From positions 1 through 64,000 of the forward strand of contig DASSNU010000007.1 in assembly GCA_035701265.1 (NCBI GenBank): a DNA stretch of 64,000 bases, written 5' to 3'. The notes below the pieces were generated by a model that was not told the DNA's origin, made no database searches, and saw only the letters and a list, made by a program, of their open reading frames with translations. This document shows positions 50,484 through 58,688 of the stretch, in pieces. The DNA comes from DASSNU01 sp035701265 (GTDB lineage: Bacteria; Gemmatimonadota; Gemmatimonadetes; Gemmatimonadales; Gemmatimonadaceae). The position numbers and the translations under genes were made by a program. Position 1 is the stretch's first letter, and every line of letters begins with the position of its first letter.

Positions 50484-50499
50484 TGTTTCACGTGGAACA
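50484..50499. other. parS centromere site
   Basis: TGTTTCACGTGGAACA; its reverse complement TGTTCCACGTGAAACA fits the parS consensus TGTTNCACGTGAAACA exactly. It lies 264 bp upstream of parA and is the expected ParB nucleation site. Confidence 0.88.
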
Positions 50500-50762
50500 T
50501 CGTTGGGGCGGCATCGAGCCGTGGGCGGCTGTGCAGGATGTAGCGATTAGCGCGGATTAGCGGTCAGGCGCCCCACAACGATTGGAAGTGAGGCTCGGTG
50601 AGTGCGCGATAGCAGAAAGGTGCTGGCTGCGAGGTGCAGCCCCTGAAGCTCGAACCGCGCGGAAATCTCGCCCCGCTTGAGCAAGCCACGCCAGTCCATT
50701 GCTGGCCGTCCCCATCCCAGCTCTCTATATTCCCGGTCCCTGCCACCTGAACCCCGGAGACC

Positions 50763-51803
50763 GTGGCTCGCATCATCGCCATCGCGAATCAGAAGGGCGG
50801 CGTCGGCAAGACGACCACTGCCGTCAACCTCGCTGCCAGCCTCGCCGCCGCTGAACAACGTGTTCTGCTCGTCGATGGCGACCCGCAGGGTAACGCCACC
50901 AGTGGTGTAGGGCTCCGCCTCGAAGACTCGGCACCCACCGTATACGACGCCATTCTGGACCAACGAGGCATTAGGGAGGTCCTCGTCCGCGGCGTCCTCT
51001 TCCCACGCCTCGACGTAGCTCCGGCCACGCCAGACCTGGCCGGCGCCGAGGTGGAGCTGGTAGACGTCGACGCGCGAGAGCGCGCCATGCAGAACGCGCT
51101 CTCTCCCATTCGCGGCGACTACGACTACGTCCTGATCGACTGCCCACCGTCGCTCGGCCTGCTCACCATCAACATGTTGGCGGCGGCCGATGCGATCATC
51201 ATCCCGGTCCAGTGCGAGTACTACGCCCTGGAGGGACTCTCGCAGCTCCTCAACACGGTGCGGCTCATCCAGAGGGGCGCGAATCCGGAGCTGGCGATCG
51301 ACGGCGTACTTCTCACCATGTTCGACGCGAGACTCAACCTCTCACGTCAGGTGGCCGCCGACGCGCGTGAGTTCTTCGGAAACAAGGTCTTCCAGACGAC
51401 CGTGCCGAGAAATGTTCGGCTGGCCGAAGCTCCATCGTTCGGCAAGCCGATCCTCCTCTACGACATTGCCTCCGCTGGCGCGCAAGCGTACGTGAACGTC
51501 GCTCGCGAACTTCTCGGCCGGCATTCCACGTCGAAGAATGGAACCGCGACGTGGTCCGCAGACGCCGCCGAATCGCAGTCCACAGATGCCGCCGAACCGC
51601 ATCAGACTACTCCGTCGGACATCCAGGTCCACGCCACTGCGCCCAGCGGACACACAGTCGCGTCTCCCCCGGGGGAATCCGGCACCACGCCGCGCTCTGC
51701 TGAGCACGAGGAGTCCATCGTCGTAGCGGACGAAACCCGCGACAGCTCGAGCACGGGTGACTCGGCATTGCCACCATTCGTCAACCCCGAGCGCCGCCCG
51801 TGA
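50763..51803 (+). CDS. parA: Chromosome partition ATPase ParA (Soj)
   Basis: 346 residues. The deviant Walker A is NQKGGVGKTTTAVNLA (both lysines present), Walker A' is VLLVDGDPQGNAT and Walker B is VLIDCPPSLGLLT. The C-terminal DNA-binding basic region and EAPSFGKPI are conserved. It drives segregation by binding DNA non-specifically and responding to ParB. The last about 90 residues, after ELLGRH, are a Thr/Ser/Glu-rich tail absent from most ParA proteins. GTG 50763 has GGAGA just upstream. It is followed by parB and preceded by parS sites. Confidence 0.95.
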   Translation: MARIIAIANQKGGVGKTTTAVNLAASLAAAEQRVLLVDGDPQGNATSGVGLRLEDSAPTVYDAILDQRGIREVLVRGVLFPRLDVAPATPDLAGAEVELVDVDARERAMQNALSPIRGDYDYVLIDCPPSLGLLTINMLAAADAIIIPVQCEYYALEGLSQLLNTVRLIQRGANPELAIDGVLLTMFDARLNLSRQVAADAREFFGNKVFQTTVPRNVRLAEAPSFGKPILLYDIASAGAQAYVNVARELLGRHSTSKNGTATWSADAAESQSTDAAEPHQTTPSDIQVHATAPSGHTVASPPGESGTTPRSAEHEESIVVADETRDSSSTGDSALPPFVNPERRP

Positions 51804-51879
51804 TGCGCGCATCTATCTTCGTCGCCAACGTCACGCTCCGGTGCTCCTCGCTCCGACTCTCCCCGCTCAATCGTCAGAC

Positions 51880-52791
51880 ATGACCAGCGAGAAGCCACGG
51901 CGGCTTGGACGCGGCCTCGAAGCGTTGCTGTCCGCGCGCGCTGTTCCCGAGGAGCCCGACGTCCGTCCGAGCACTCGTACCATCGCAATCACGCAAATCC
52001 GGGCGAATCCGTTCCAGCCACGGAAGACGTTCGATCCCGAAGAAATAGCGAAACTCGAAGCCAGCCTGCGCAGCTCCGGGCTGCTACAGCCCATCACGGT
52101 GCGCCCTGCGCCGAGCGGCAGTGGGTACGAGCTGATCGCTGGCGAGCGACGGTTGAGAGCCGCCACCGGGATCGGCTGGACCGAGATCCCGGCGGTAGTG
52201 AAGAACGTCGACGACCGGACACTGCTCACCCTCGCGCTGATCGAGAACCTTCAGCGCGCTGACCTCGATCCGATCGAGGAAGCGCTGGGATACCAGCGGC
52301 TCATCAACGAGTTCGAGCTGACCCAGCAGCAGGTTGCCGAGGTCATCGGCAAGGACCGCTCGACCGTCGCGAATCTGTTGCGTCTGCTGAATCTTCCCGC
52401 ATCAGTGCAGCGATTGCTCCAGGAGCGGAAGCTGTCAGCGGGACACGCACGTGCGTTGCTGGCCGCCGGCAGCGAGGAAGAGATGCTCCAACTCGCTCAG
52501 GAGGCAGCGACACACGGACTCACGGTACGCGACGTCGAGCGTCGCACTCGTCCCGTTTCGCCATCCAGCAGCGGACCCGCAACGCGAGCGCGTGTATCCG
52601 CGAACGGCGATGCCGACACGCGCGAGGCGCGGCGCATCACGGAAGAGCTGCGCCGTCACCTGCAGACTGATGTTCGCATTGCCGTCACAGGCAATGGACG
52701 GGGAACCATCCACATCTCCTTCTACTCCGCCGACGATCTCGAGCGCCTCCTCGAGCTCGTCCTCGGCAGCAAGCGAGATCTGCACGTATGA
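51880..52791 (+). CDS. parB: Chromosome partition protein ParB (Spo0J)
   Basis: 303 residues. The N-terminal start LGRGLEALLS (ParA-stimulating) leads to the CTP-binding/ParB box (ITQIRANPFQPRKTFD; LIAGERRLRAA), then IENLQRADLDPIEEALGY. The parS-binding helix-turn-helix is LTQQQVAEVIGKDRSTVANLLRLL. The C-terminal dimerisation zipper ends the protein. It loads on parS, slides as a CTP clamp and spreads. ATG 51880 lies 76 bp after parA, and the stop overlaps the next gene's ATG. Confidence 0.95.
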   Translation: MTSEKPRRLGRGLEALLSARAVPEEPDVRPSTRTIAITQIRANPFQPRKTFDPEEIAKLEASLRSSGLLQPITVRPAPSGSGYELIAGERRLRAATGIGWTEIPAVVKNVDDRTLLTLALIENLQRADLDPIEEALGYQRLINEFELTQQQVAEVIGKDRSTVANLLRLLNLPASVQRLLQERKLSAGHARALLAAGSEEEMLQLAQEAATHGLTVRDVERRTRPVSPSSSGPATRARVSANGDADTREARRITEELRRHLQTDVRIAVTGNGRGTIHISFYSADDLERLLELVLGSKRDLHV

Positions 52792-53312
52792 CCGAGTCAC
52801 CACGCCGGAGCGGATACGGCAACATCTACACGCCGCACGCGGGCTCGATGATCATCACCGTGCAGCGTGAGAGCGGACTGGCGAACCGTACGATCACGCT
52901 CACGCAGCGTCAGGTGCGACTGCTTCGCGTGGGGCTGTACGTCGTGTCCGCACTGGCCATCATCATCGGCGGCAGTTGGTTCTTCCTCGCAACGCAAGCA
53001 GCACGGGTACCGAGTCTCACCAAACGCATCAGCACGCTACAGCAGGACGTGCAGCGCGTGGACACACTCCGACAGGCGCTGGCGGACATGGAACACCGCT
53101 TCCAACAGGTGCAGCGAATGCTCGGTGCGACCGACACGCCGCCACCTGAAGCGCCGCGTGCTGCGGCTACCCGGAGCACGGCGTCGGGCACGGTAGCGGA
53201 CCCGGCACCCGCGGCAGGCACGTCCTCCAAGCCCACCTCCCCGGCCCCAGTACCGTCCTCCGACTCCACACACGCACCAGCCACAGCCGACACATCCTCT
53301 GTTCCCTACTGA
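52788..53312 (+). CDS. Single-TM protein with coiled coil, in the par-bactofilin cluster
   Basis: 174 residues, no named family recognised. The cytoplasmic N-terminus (about 1-46) contains TITLTQRQVRLLRVG. One TM helix follows (about 48-69, LYVVSALAIIIGGSWFFL), then a coiled coil of about 45 residues (LTKRISTLQQDVQRVDTLRQ...) and a Pro/Ala/Thr/Ser-rich tail. This is the layout of the N-terminal part of membrane-anchored M23 peptidases often found beside bactofilins, but no peptidase domain follows. ATG overlaps the parB stop (ATGA), giving tight coupling to chromosome partition genes. Confidence 0.75.
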   Translation: MTESPRRSGYGNIYTPHAGSMIITVQRESGLANRTITLTQRQVRLLRVGLYVVSALAIIIGGSWFFLATQAARVPSLTKRISTLQQDVQRVDTLRQALADMEHRFQQVQRMLGATDTPPPEAPRAAATRSTASGTVADPAPAAGTSSKPTSPAPVPSSDSTHAPATADTSSVPY

Positions 53313-53393
53313 CCCGCTCGTGCCGTTGACCGGAGGTTAGTCGTCGTTTCACCGATCACTCTCCGGTCCAGCACTCAGATGGGGGACAGAAGC

Positions 53394-53876
53394 ATGGCGA
53401 TCTTCTCCAAAGACACCGAATCGTCGGACACGAGCACGAAGCCAACTCCCAGAAGCAGCTCGAGTGCTGGTGAGGGCGCACTCTCCATCATCGCGGCCGG
53501 AATGCGTATCAAAGGCGACATCGACACCGACGGCGTGATTCGCATCGAAGGGCACGTCGAGGGTTCGATTCGCGCGGGCCGGCAGGTGCTCATTGGTCGG
53601 CAGGGCGAGATCCACGGCGACATCAGCACACGCGAAGCAGTCGTCGGCGGCCATGTTCACGGAGCAATCACGGCCACCGAGCGGGTGGAAGTTCAGAGCA
53701 CGTCGTCGGTCAGCGGCGATATCAACACCAAGTCGCTGAGCGTCGCGGAGGGTGGGAAGATCGACGGTGTCGTTCGCATCGCGGAGGTCGCACCGGAAAC
53801 CCCGCAGCGCCGCCACGATGACCACCCGACACGCAAAGCGGAGCACGGCGTGACGCCGGTCGCCGTGGTGCGCTGA
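53394..53876 (+). CDS. Bactofilin (polymer-forming cytoskeletal protein)
   Basis: 160 residues. A Ser/Thr-rich N-terminal tail (about 1-30) is followed by a right-handed beta-helix of hydrophobic repeats (IKGDIDTDGVIRIEGHVEG, QVLIGRQGEIHGDIST, VEVQSTSSVSGDI, LSVAEGGKIDGVV) and a short charged C-tail. Such proteins self-assemble into filaments without nucleotides and act in cell shape, polarity or anchoring of ParABS. ATG 53394 has GGGGGA eight bases upstream; ATG 53379 is the alternative. Confidence 0.93.
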   Translation: MAIFSKDTESSDTSTKPTPRSSSSAGEGALSIIAAGMRIKGDIDTDGVIRIEGHVEGSIRAGRQVLIGRQGEIHGDISTREAVVGGHVHGAITATERVEVQSTSSVSGDINTKSLSVAEGGKIDGVVRIAEVAPETPQRRHDDHPTRKAEHGVTPVAVVR

Positions 53877-53896
53877 GCTCGACAGTCTGGACAGAT

Positions 53897-53920
53897 GTGC
53901 GCTCGGAACGAGCGCACTGT
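53897..53920 (+). terminator. Hairpin after bactofilin gene
   Basis: GTGCGCTCG (53897-53905) pairs with CGAGCGCAC (53909-53917), loop GAA, tail TGT. It lies 20 bp after the stop, and a second hairpin follows. Confidence 0.55.
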
Positions 53921-53928
53921 ATCTTGCA

Positions 53929-53973
53929 GCCGCAGGGCGGTAGCCGGATCCGGCAGCCGCCCTGCGGCGCTTT
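53929..53973 (+). terminator. Second, longer hairpin after bactofilin gene
   Basis: GCCGCAGGGCGG (53929-53940) pairs with CCGCCCTGCGGC (53957-53968) around an inner CCGGATCCGG palindrome, followed by GCTTT. Together with the preceding hairpin it probably closes the parAB-bactofilin transcript. Confidence 0.6.
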
Positions 53974-54066
53974 CATCTGCGGTGGCCTCAGCAGTCGCAT
54001 TCCGCGCTTTTCCACACAGCCACTGCTTTCATCCTGTCCACGTAGTTGCTTGATTCACATGGCCTT

Positions 54067-55119
54067 ATGAGAAATCTCCACGCCCGTTCCCATCTGTTAT
54101 CCACCGTTGTCTACATCGCGGGGATGTTTTCCGCATTGGCCTGCGGTGGTGCGGAATCTCGAACTTCTCAGAACGGAGGCGGCACGGGAGACAGCGCGGA
54201 GTTCAAGGTCGCCCTTCTCACCCCAGGTCCTGTGTCCGACCAGAGCTGGAACGGCGGGGCGTACGCCGGATTGCTCAGAATTCGCGACAGTTTAGGGGCA
54301 GTAATAAGCCACATTGAGACCAAAACGCCTGCGGATTTCGACGAGAATTTCAGGCAGTACGGAAAGGAAGGATACGATCTGGTCTTCGGGCATGGCTTCG
54401 AGTTTCAGGACGCTGCATCTCGCGTAGCTCCGGAGTACCCGAACACCGTCTACATCACTTCCTCGGGGAACAGGATGGGCCCCAACGTCGCGCCGATGGT
54501 ATTCGGCTTCGAAGACGCCTCGTACGTGGCTGGCGTTCTGGCGGCCTCGCTCACCAGGACCAACGTGGTTGGGCTCATTGCCGGTACCGAGCTACCCCCC
54601 GTCAAGAGCAGCTTTCTTGCGTTCGATGCCGGGGCCCGGAGCGTCAACCCGCGGATCAAGATCCTCACGTCCTACATCGGCAACTGGGACGACGCCAGCG
54701 CCGGACGGGAGCAGGCACTGGCCCAGATAGGCCAGGGGGCGGACGTCATTTTCCAGAACGCCGACGCTGCAGGGCTCGGCGTTTTCCAGGCAGCACGGCA
54801 GTCGCACAAGGCATACGTGTTCGGCACCAACTCCAACCAGAACGGGGTGGCTCCGGATGTCATCATCGGCAGTGTGGTGATCGACCTCCCCCATGCTTTC
54901 CTGCTCGTGGCTCGCGAGGTGAAGGACGGGCATTTTCACCCACGCATCATCTACCTCGGCAGTAAGGCCGACGTGGTGAAGCTCGTGCTGAACCCGGAGC
55001 TCGAGCACGTGATTCCCGCTCCCATACGTGCTCGGATCGATTCCGTGCAGGCGCGCATCAACAACGGGACGATCACGCCACCACGCCTCGAGTTCGTGGA
55101 CACGACCCACGCGTCGTGA
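54067..55119 (+). CDS. BMP-family substrate-binding lipoprotein (nucleoside-type ABC transporter)
   Basis: 350 residues. The signal sequence ends in the lipobox ALAC (Cys near 27). A BMP/PnrA-like periplasmic-binding fold follows: FKVALLTPGPVSDQSWNGGAYAG, DLVFGHGFEFQDAA, NTVYITSSGN, FGFEDASYVAGVLA and the hinge region YIGNWDDASAGREQA. BMP proteins bind purine nucleosides. It opens the gene group whose later members encode the matching ATPase and two permeases. ATG 54067 is chosen over an in-frame TTG at 54046. Confidence 0.9.
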   Translation: MRNLHARSHLLSTVVYIAGMFSALACGGAESRTSQNGGGTGDSAEFKVALLTPGPVSDQSWNGGAYAGLLRIRDSLGAVISHIETKTPADFDENFRQYGKEGYDLVFGHGFEFQDAASRVAPEYPNTVYITSSGNRMGPNVAPMVFGFEDASYVAGVLAASLTRTNVVGLIAGTELPPVKSSFLAFDAGARSVNPRIKILTSYIGNWDDASAGREQALAQIGQGADVIFQNADAAGLGVFQAARQSHKAYVFGTNSNQNGVAPDVIIGSVVIDLPHAFLLVAREVKDGHFHPRIIYLGSKADVVKLVLNPELEHVIPAPIRARIDSVQARINNGTITPPRLEFVDTTHAS

Positions 55120-55198
55120 GCTGACGCCCGGAACGCGATATACTCCGGGGAGCGCAGCTCGAGACCCTACCGCGCACACGACCACACGACCGCGCGTC

Positions 55199-55972
55199 AT
55201 GCCCACACTGATCGACATCGCGACGCATCTCGATGAGCTCCTGCGCATCCGTGAGATCCCCGACTACCCGAGCGCGCTGAACGGCGTTCAGGTGGAGAGT
55301 GAAGGGGAGATTGCAGGCATTGCTGCCGCGGTGGACGCCCGCACTCGCACGATTACCGGCGCCATCGATGCAGGGGCGCAGTTGCTGCTCGTCCATCACG
55401 GCCTCTTCTGGGGTGGACTGCAGCCACTACGCGGCGCGCATCGTCGGCGCCTCGCGCTCCTGCTGGAACAGGGGATGTCCCTCTACGCGGCGCATCTACC
55501 CCTGGACGCGCATCCGGAGTTGGGCAACAACGTGCTGCTCGCACGCGAGCTTGGCCTTGTCCCGGCCGGGACGTTCGCCCGATTCCAGACGATCGACATC
55601 GGTGTGCGCGGCGAGGCGGAGATGGAGACCGCCGAGCTGGTGGAGCGTGCCGACCAGTTCGCGCGCCGGTACGGAGGTACCGCGCGACACACGAGCTTCC
55701 TGCCTGGTCGCCGAACGCGTCGTTGGGCTATCTGCTCCGGTGCCGGTGCCGATGCCGCGACCATCGCCGAGAGCGTGGCGCGAGGGATCGACACGCTGAT
55801 CGTCGGAGAAGGGCCGCACTGGACGGCGGTGGATGCCGACGAGGTTGGCGTGGTCGTGATCTACGCCGGTCACTACGCAACGGAGACGCTGGGCGTTCAG
55901 GCGCTCGCCGCCCATCTCTCGGCACGATTCAACATCCCCTGGACGTTCATCGACGTCCCCACCGGGCTGTGA
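55199..55972 (+). CDS. Nif3-like dinuclear metal-centre protein (DUF34)
   Basis: 257 residues. Metal ligands are visible in LLVHHGLFWGG, the strand AAHLPLDAHPELGNN and near the C-terminus GHYATE (H-x3-E). These proteins bind two metal ions and have been annotated GTP cyclohydrolase I type 2, but the true role is unclear. It sits between the binding-protein gene and the ABC ATPase of a nucleoside transporter, with its stop overlapping the ATPase start (GTGA). This suggests a nucleotide-related job, by inference only. Confidence 0.87.
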   Translation: MPTLIDIATHLDELLRIREIPDYPSALNGVQVESEGEIAGIAAAVDARTRTITGAIDAGAQLLLVHHGLFWGGLQPLRGAHRRRLALLLEQGMSLYAAHLPLDAHPELGNNVLLARELGLVPAGTFARFQTIDIGVRGEAEMETAELVERADQFARRYGGTARHTSFLPGRRTRRWAICSGAGADAATIAESVARGIDTLIVGEGPHWTAVDADEVGVVVIYAGHYATETLGVQALAAHLSARFNIPWTFIDVPTGL

Positions 55973-57408
55973 CGACAGCACCTCCCGCGCTGGAGCTCGC
56001 GAACGTGACGAAGCGCTTCGGGGCGCTCGTCGCCGTGGATGACGCCGCGCTCACCGTCCATGCCAACTCCGTGCATGCTCTCCTGGGGGAGAACGGTGCC
56101 GGCAAGACGACGCTCATGCGGATGGCGTTCGGGATGATTCATCCCGATGCCGGGGATATGCACGTCTTCGGTAAGCCGGGGTGGCCAAAGTCGCCGGCGG
56201 ACGCGATCGCCCGCGGGATCGGCATGGTCCACCAGCACTTCACGGCCGTACCGCAGATGACCGTCGCCGAGAACATCGCCTTGGGGAGACGCGGGCTGTA
56301 CCGCGTAGCGGCTGCGCGAGCGCGGGTGCAGGAGCTGTCGGAGAGAACCGGACTGGCGCTGGATCCCGACGCGCCTGTGGGCACTCTCCCTGTGGGAGCC
56401 CAACAGCGGCTCGAGATCCTGAAGGCGCTCGCACGCGACGCGCGTGTTCTCATCCTCGACGAGCCCACCGCGGTGCTGACGCCCGTGGAAGCCGAGGAGT
56501 TGGGACGCGTCGTGCGTGGCTTTGCCGACCAGGGTGGTGCGGTAGTGCTCATCACGCACAAGCTGCGCGAGGCACGCGCGCTTGCCGATCGGGTCACCGT
56601 TCTGCGACACGGGCACGCGGTGCTGTCGGCCGCAGCGGAGGAGGTGTCTGAACGCTCGCTGGCCGATGCGATGATCGGCAGTGCGACATCGTTCGAAAGT
56701 CCCTCGTCGTCGCCCGGAACGCGTGGGCCGGTCGTGTTCGCGGCGCGCGGCATTGCGCTGGCGGATGCACGGGGGCTTCGCCGCGTCCACGATGCGTCGT
56801 TCGACATCCATGGCGGGGAAATCGTGGGGCTCGCCGGCGTGGAAGGGTCCGGGCATCACGAGCTGCTGCGCGCTCTGGCAGGGCGTGTTGAACCGATCGC
56901 TGGGACGCTCGAGCGTCCGACGCGTGTCGGCTTCGTTCCGGAGGATCGACATCGGGATGCGCTGATCCTCGATTTCTCTCTCACGGAAAACGTGGCGCTG
57001 CACGACGCCGGTGAGATGCGAGGTCGCATTGTCTGGCGGGATTGGGCACGTCAGACACGGGGTTTGATGGACCAATTCGATGTTCGGGCTCCCGGTATTG
57101 ACGTGCCCGCACGCACGCTGTCGGGGGGCAACCAACAGAAGCTCGTCCTCGCTCGCGAGCTGGCGAACGCACCTCCAGGGCTGGTAGTGGAGAACCCATC
57201 CCGCGGGCTGGATATCGCCGCCACCGCGGCGGTACACGACCGTCTCCGTCGCGCGCGCGATGACGGCACGGCGGTCGTCATGTACTCGAGCGACCTGGAT
57301 GAGGTGTTGGCGCTTGCCGATCGAGTGCTCGTCCTGCACGGCGGACATCTGCACGAAGTTCCGGCGGACCGCGGCGCGGTGGGACGGGCCATGTTGGGCA
57401 TCCGATGA
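55969..57408 (+). CDS. Nucleoside ABC transporter ATPase (two NBDs)
   Basis: 479 residues with tandem nucleotide-binding domains. NBD1 has Walker A GENGAGKTTL, a Q-loop in MVHQHF and Walker B VLILDEPTAVL; its signature reads LPVGAQQRLEI rather than LSGGQ. NBD2 has a shortened Walker A (GVEGSGHHEL, no Lys) but an intact signature LSGGNQQKLV, and at Walker B VVENPSRGLD. Such paired, asymmetric domains are normal for YufO/RbsA-type sugar/nucleoside importers. GTG 55969 overlaps the Nif3 gene end; the next gene overlaps its stop. Confidence 0.92.
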   Translation: MTTAPPALELANVTKRFGALVAVDDAALTVHANSVHALLGENGAGKTTLMRMAFGMIHPDAGDMHVFGKPGWPKSPADAIARGIGMVHQHFTAVPQMTVAENIALGRRGLYRVAAARARVQELSERTGLALDPDAPVGTLPVGAQQRLEILKALARDARVLILDEPTAVLTPVEAEELGRVVRGFADQGGAVVLITHKLREARALADRVTVLRHGHAVLSAAAEEVSERSLADAMIGSATSFESPSSSPGTRGPVVFAARGIALADARGLRRVHDASFDIHGGEIVGLAGVEGSGHHELLRALAGRVEPIAGTLERPTRVGFVPEDRHRDALILDFSLTENVALHDAGEMRGRIVWRDWARQTRGLMDQFDVRAPGIDVPARTLSGGNQQKLVLARELANAPPGLVVENPSRGLDIAATAAVHDRLRRARDDGTAVVMYSSDLDEVLALADRVLVLHGGHLHEVPADRGAVGRAMLGIR

Positions 57409-58649
57409 GCGGCGATCACCATCCAGCCCGGTGGCGCATGCTGTTCCTCCTGGCGCTCGCCGAGCTGTTGGGAATGTCGCTCTGGTTCACTGCCAGCGCG
57501 CTTGCGCCCCAACTGCGGATCCTCTGGCATCTCTCGGTCAGCCAGGGAGCGTGGCTCACCACCATCGTGCAGCTCGGGTTCGTTGCCGGCACGGCGTTGG
57601 CTGCCGTCCTCAATCTGGCCGACGTCTTTCCCGCACGCTGGTACTTCGCCAGCGCTGCGCTGGCGGGTGCCGTCGCGAACGGCTTACTGCTCCTCGCGCC
57701 GGGATACCGCACAGCGCTCCTGCTGCGCTTTCTCACCGGGATGTGTCTGGCCGGCGTGTATCCGCCGGCCATGAAGATGATTTCGACGTGGTTCCATGCT
57801 CGGCGTGGGCTTGCGATCGGGACCATCGTCGGCGCGCTCACCGTGGGAAAGGCGACACCATATCTCGTGCACGCACTGGAGGGCGCTGGGGTGGCTCCGG
57901 TCATCCTTGCGGCGTCGATCGGCGCCGCCGTCGCAGGGATTCTCGCTGCGACGAGTTATCGTGATGGACCCTACCCATTCGCGCGGCGGTCGTTTTCCTG
58001 GGCGCTGGTCCATACCGTCGTGCGCGAGCGGGAGTGGCGGCTGGCCACGAGTGGCTATCTGGGACACATGTGGGAGCTCTACAGCTTCTGGACCTGGATC
58101 GCCGCGTTCTTCGCGGCGAGCGCCGCCGCGAGAGCGGAGATGGGCCACGCGGTACCGTCCGCGCGGGCCGTGGGGTTGTTGGCATTCGGCGCGATTGCGG
58201 TCGGCGGAGTGGCATGCGTGATCGGTGGCTGGCTCGCCGATCGGATCGGGCATGAGCGCCTCGTGAACCGCGCCATGGCGCTGAGCGGAAGTTGCGCGCT
58301 CGTCATCGGTTTCACCTTCGGTGGACGCTTCCAGCTCCTCGTGCCGCTGGCATGGCTCTGGGGGATGGCCGTCATCGCCGACAGCGCGCAGTTCAGCACT
58401 CTCGTCACCCGATCCGTTCCCTCCCACGCCGTAGGCACTGCGCTCACACTGCAGACGTCGCTCGGGTTCCTGCTCACCATGGTCACCATTCAGATCATCC
58501 CGCCAGCCGTTCGGCTCGTGGGATGGCGATTCGCATTCGCGGTGCTGGCGGTCGGTCCGGCACTGGGAATCATCGCTATTCGACGCCTTCGCGCGTGGCG
58601 AATAGCTTCGTCCCCTTCCGCCCCACAGGAAGCCGTGAGCCTTCCATGA
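57405..58649 (+). CDS. Major facilitator superfamily transporter
   Basis: 414 residues, about 12 TM helices. NarK/nitrate-type and CynX-like landmarks are LGMSLWFTASALAPQL and FLTGMCLAGVYPPAMKMISTWF in the first half. The loop 2-3 motif is poorly conserved (LADVFPARW), and the second-half counterpart is GWLADRIGHER. The substrate is unknown. Its ATG overlaps the ABC ATPase stop and the ABC permease follows 39 bp later, so this MFS gene is inserted within an ABC importer operon. Confidence 0.85.
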   Translation: MSGDHHPARWRMLFLLALAELLGMSLWFTASALAPQLRILWHLSVSQGAWLTTIVQLGFVAGTALAAVLNLADVFPARWYFASAALAGAVANGLLLLAPGYRTALLLRFLTGMCLAGVYPPAMKMISTWFHARRGLAIGTIVGALTVGKATPYLVHALEGAGVAPVILAASIGAAVAGILAATSYRDGPYPFARRSFSWALVHTVVREREWRLATSGYLGHMWELYSFWTWIAAFFAASAAARAEMGHAVPSARAVGLLAFGAIAVGGVACVIGGWLADRIGHERLVNRAMALSGSCALVIGFTFGGRFQLLVPLAWLWGMAVIADSAQFSTLVTRSVPSHAVGTALTLQTSLGFLLTMVTIQIIPPAVRLVGWRFAFAVLAVGPALGIIAIRRLRAWRIASSPSAPQEAVSLP

Positions 58650-58688
58650 TGACCGTGGCCACGATCGCGTGCGTGGTCTGAGGACGGC

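Larger units (their letters stand above)
49985..50762. other. Non-coding region upstream of parAB with parS-like sites and repeats
   Basis: 778 bp with no convincing gene; the part from about 50140 to 50330 is clearly more AT-rich than the rest of the window. It holds a 14-bp direct repeat (50057-50084), three parS-like palindromes and a 13-bp tandem array (50346-50410). No DnaA-box cluster was seen, so an origin is not claimed. The parA promoter must be at the right end. Confidence 0.7.

Noticed and set aside
54008..54105. DnaA-box-like TTTTCCACA (54008) and TTATCCACC (54097)
   Set aside because: Only two imperfect boxes, one within the coding start of the BMP gene, and no AT-rich unwinding segment; too weak to propose an origin.
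55897..57354. Minus-strand frame of about 480 codons opposite the ABC ATPase
   Set aside because: Shadow of a clear two-domain ATPase; no family similarity.
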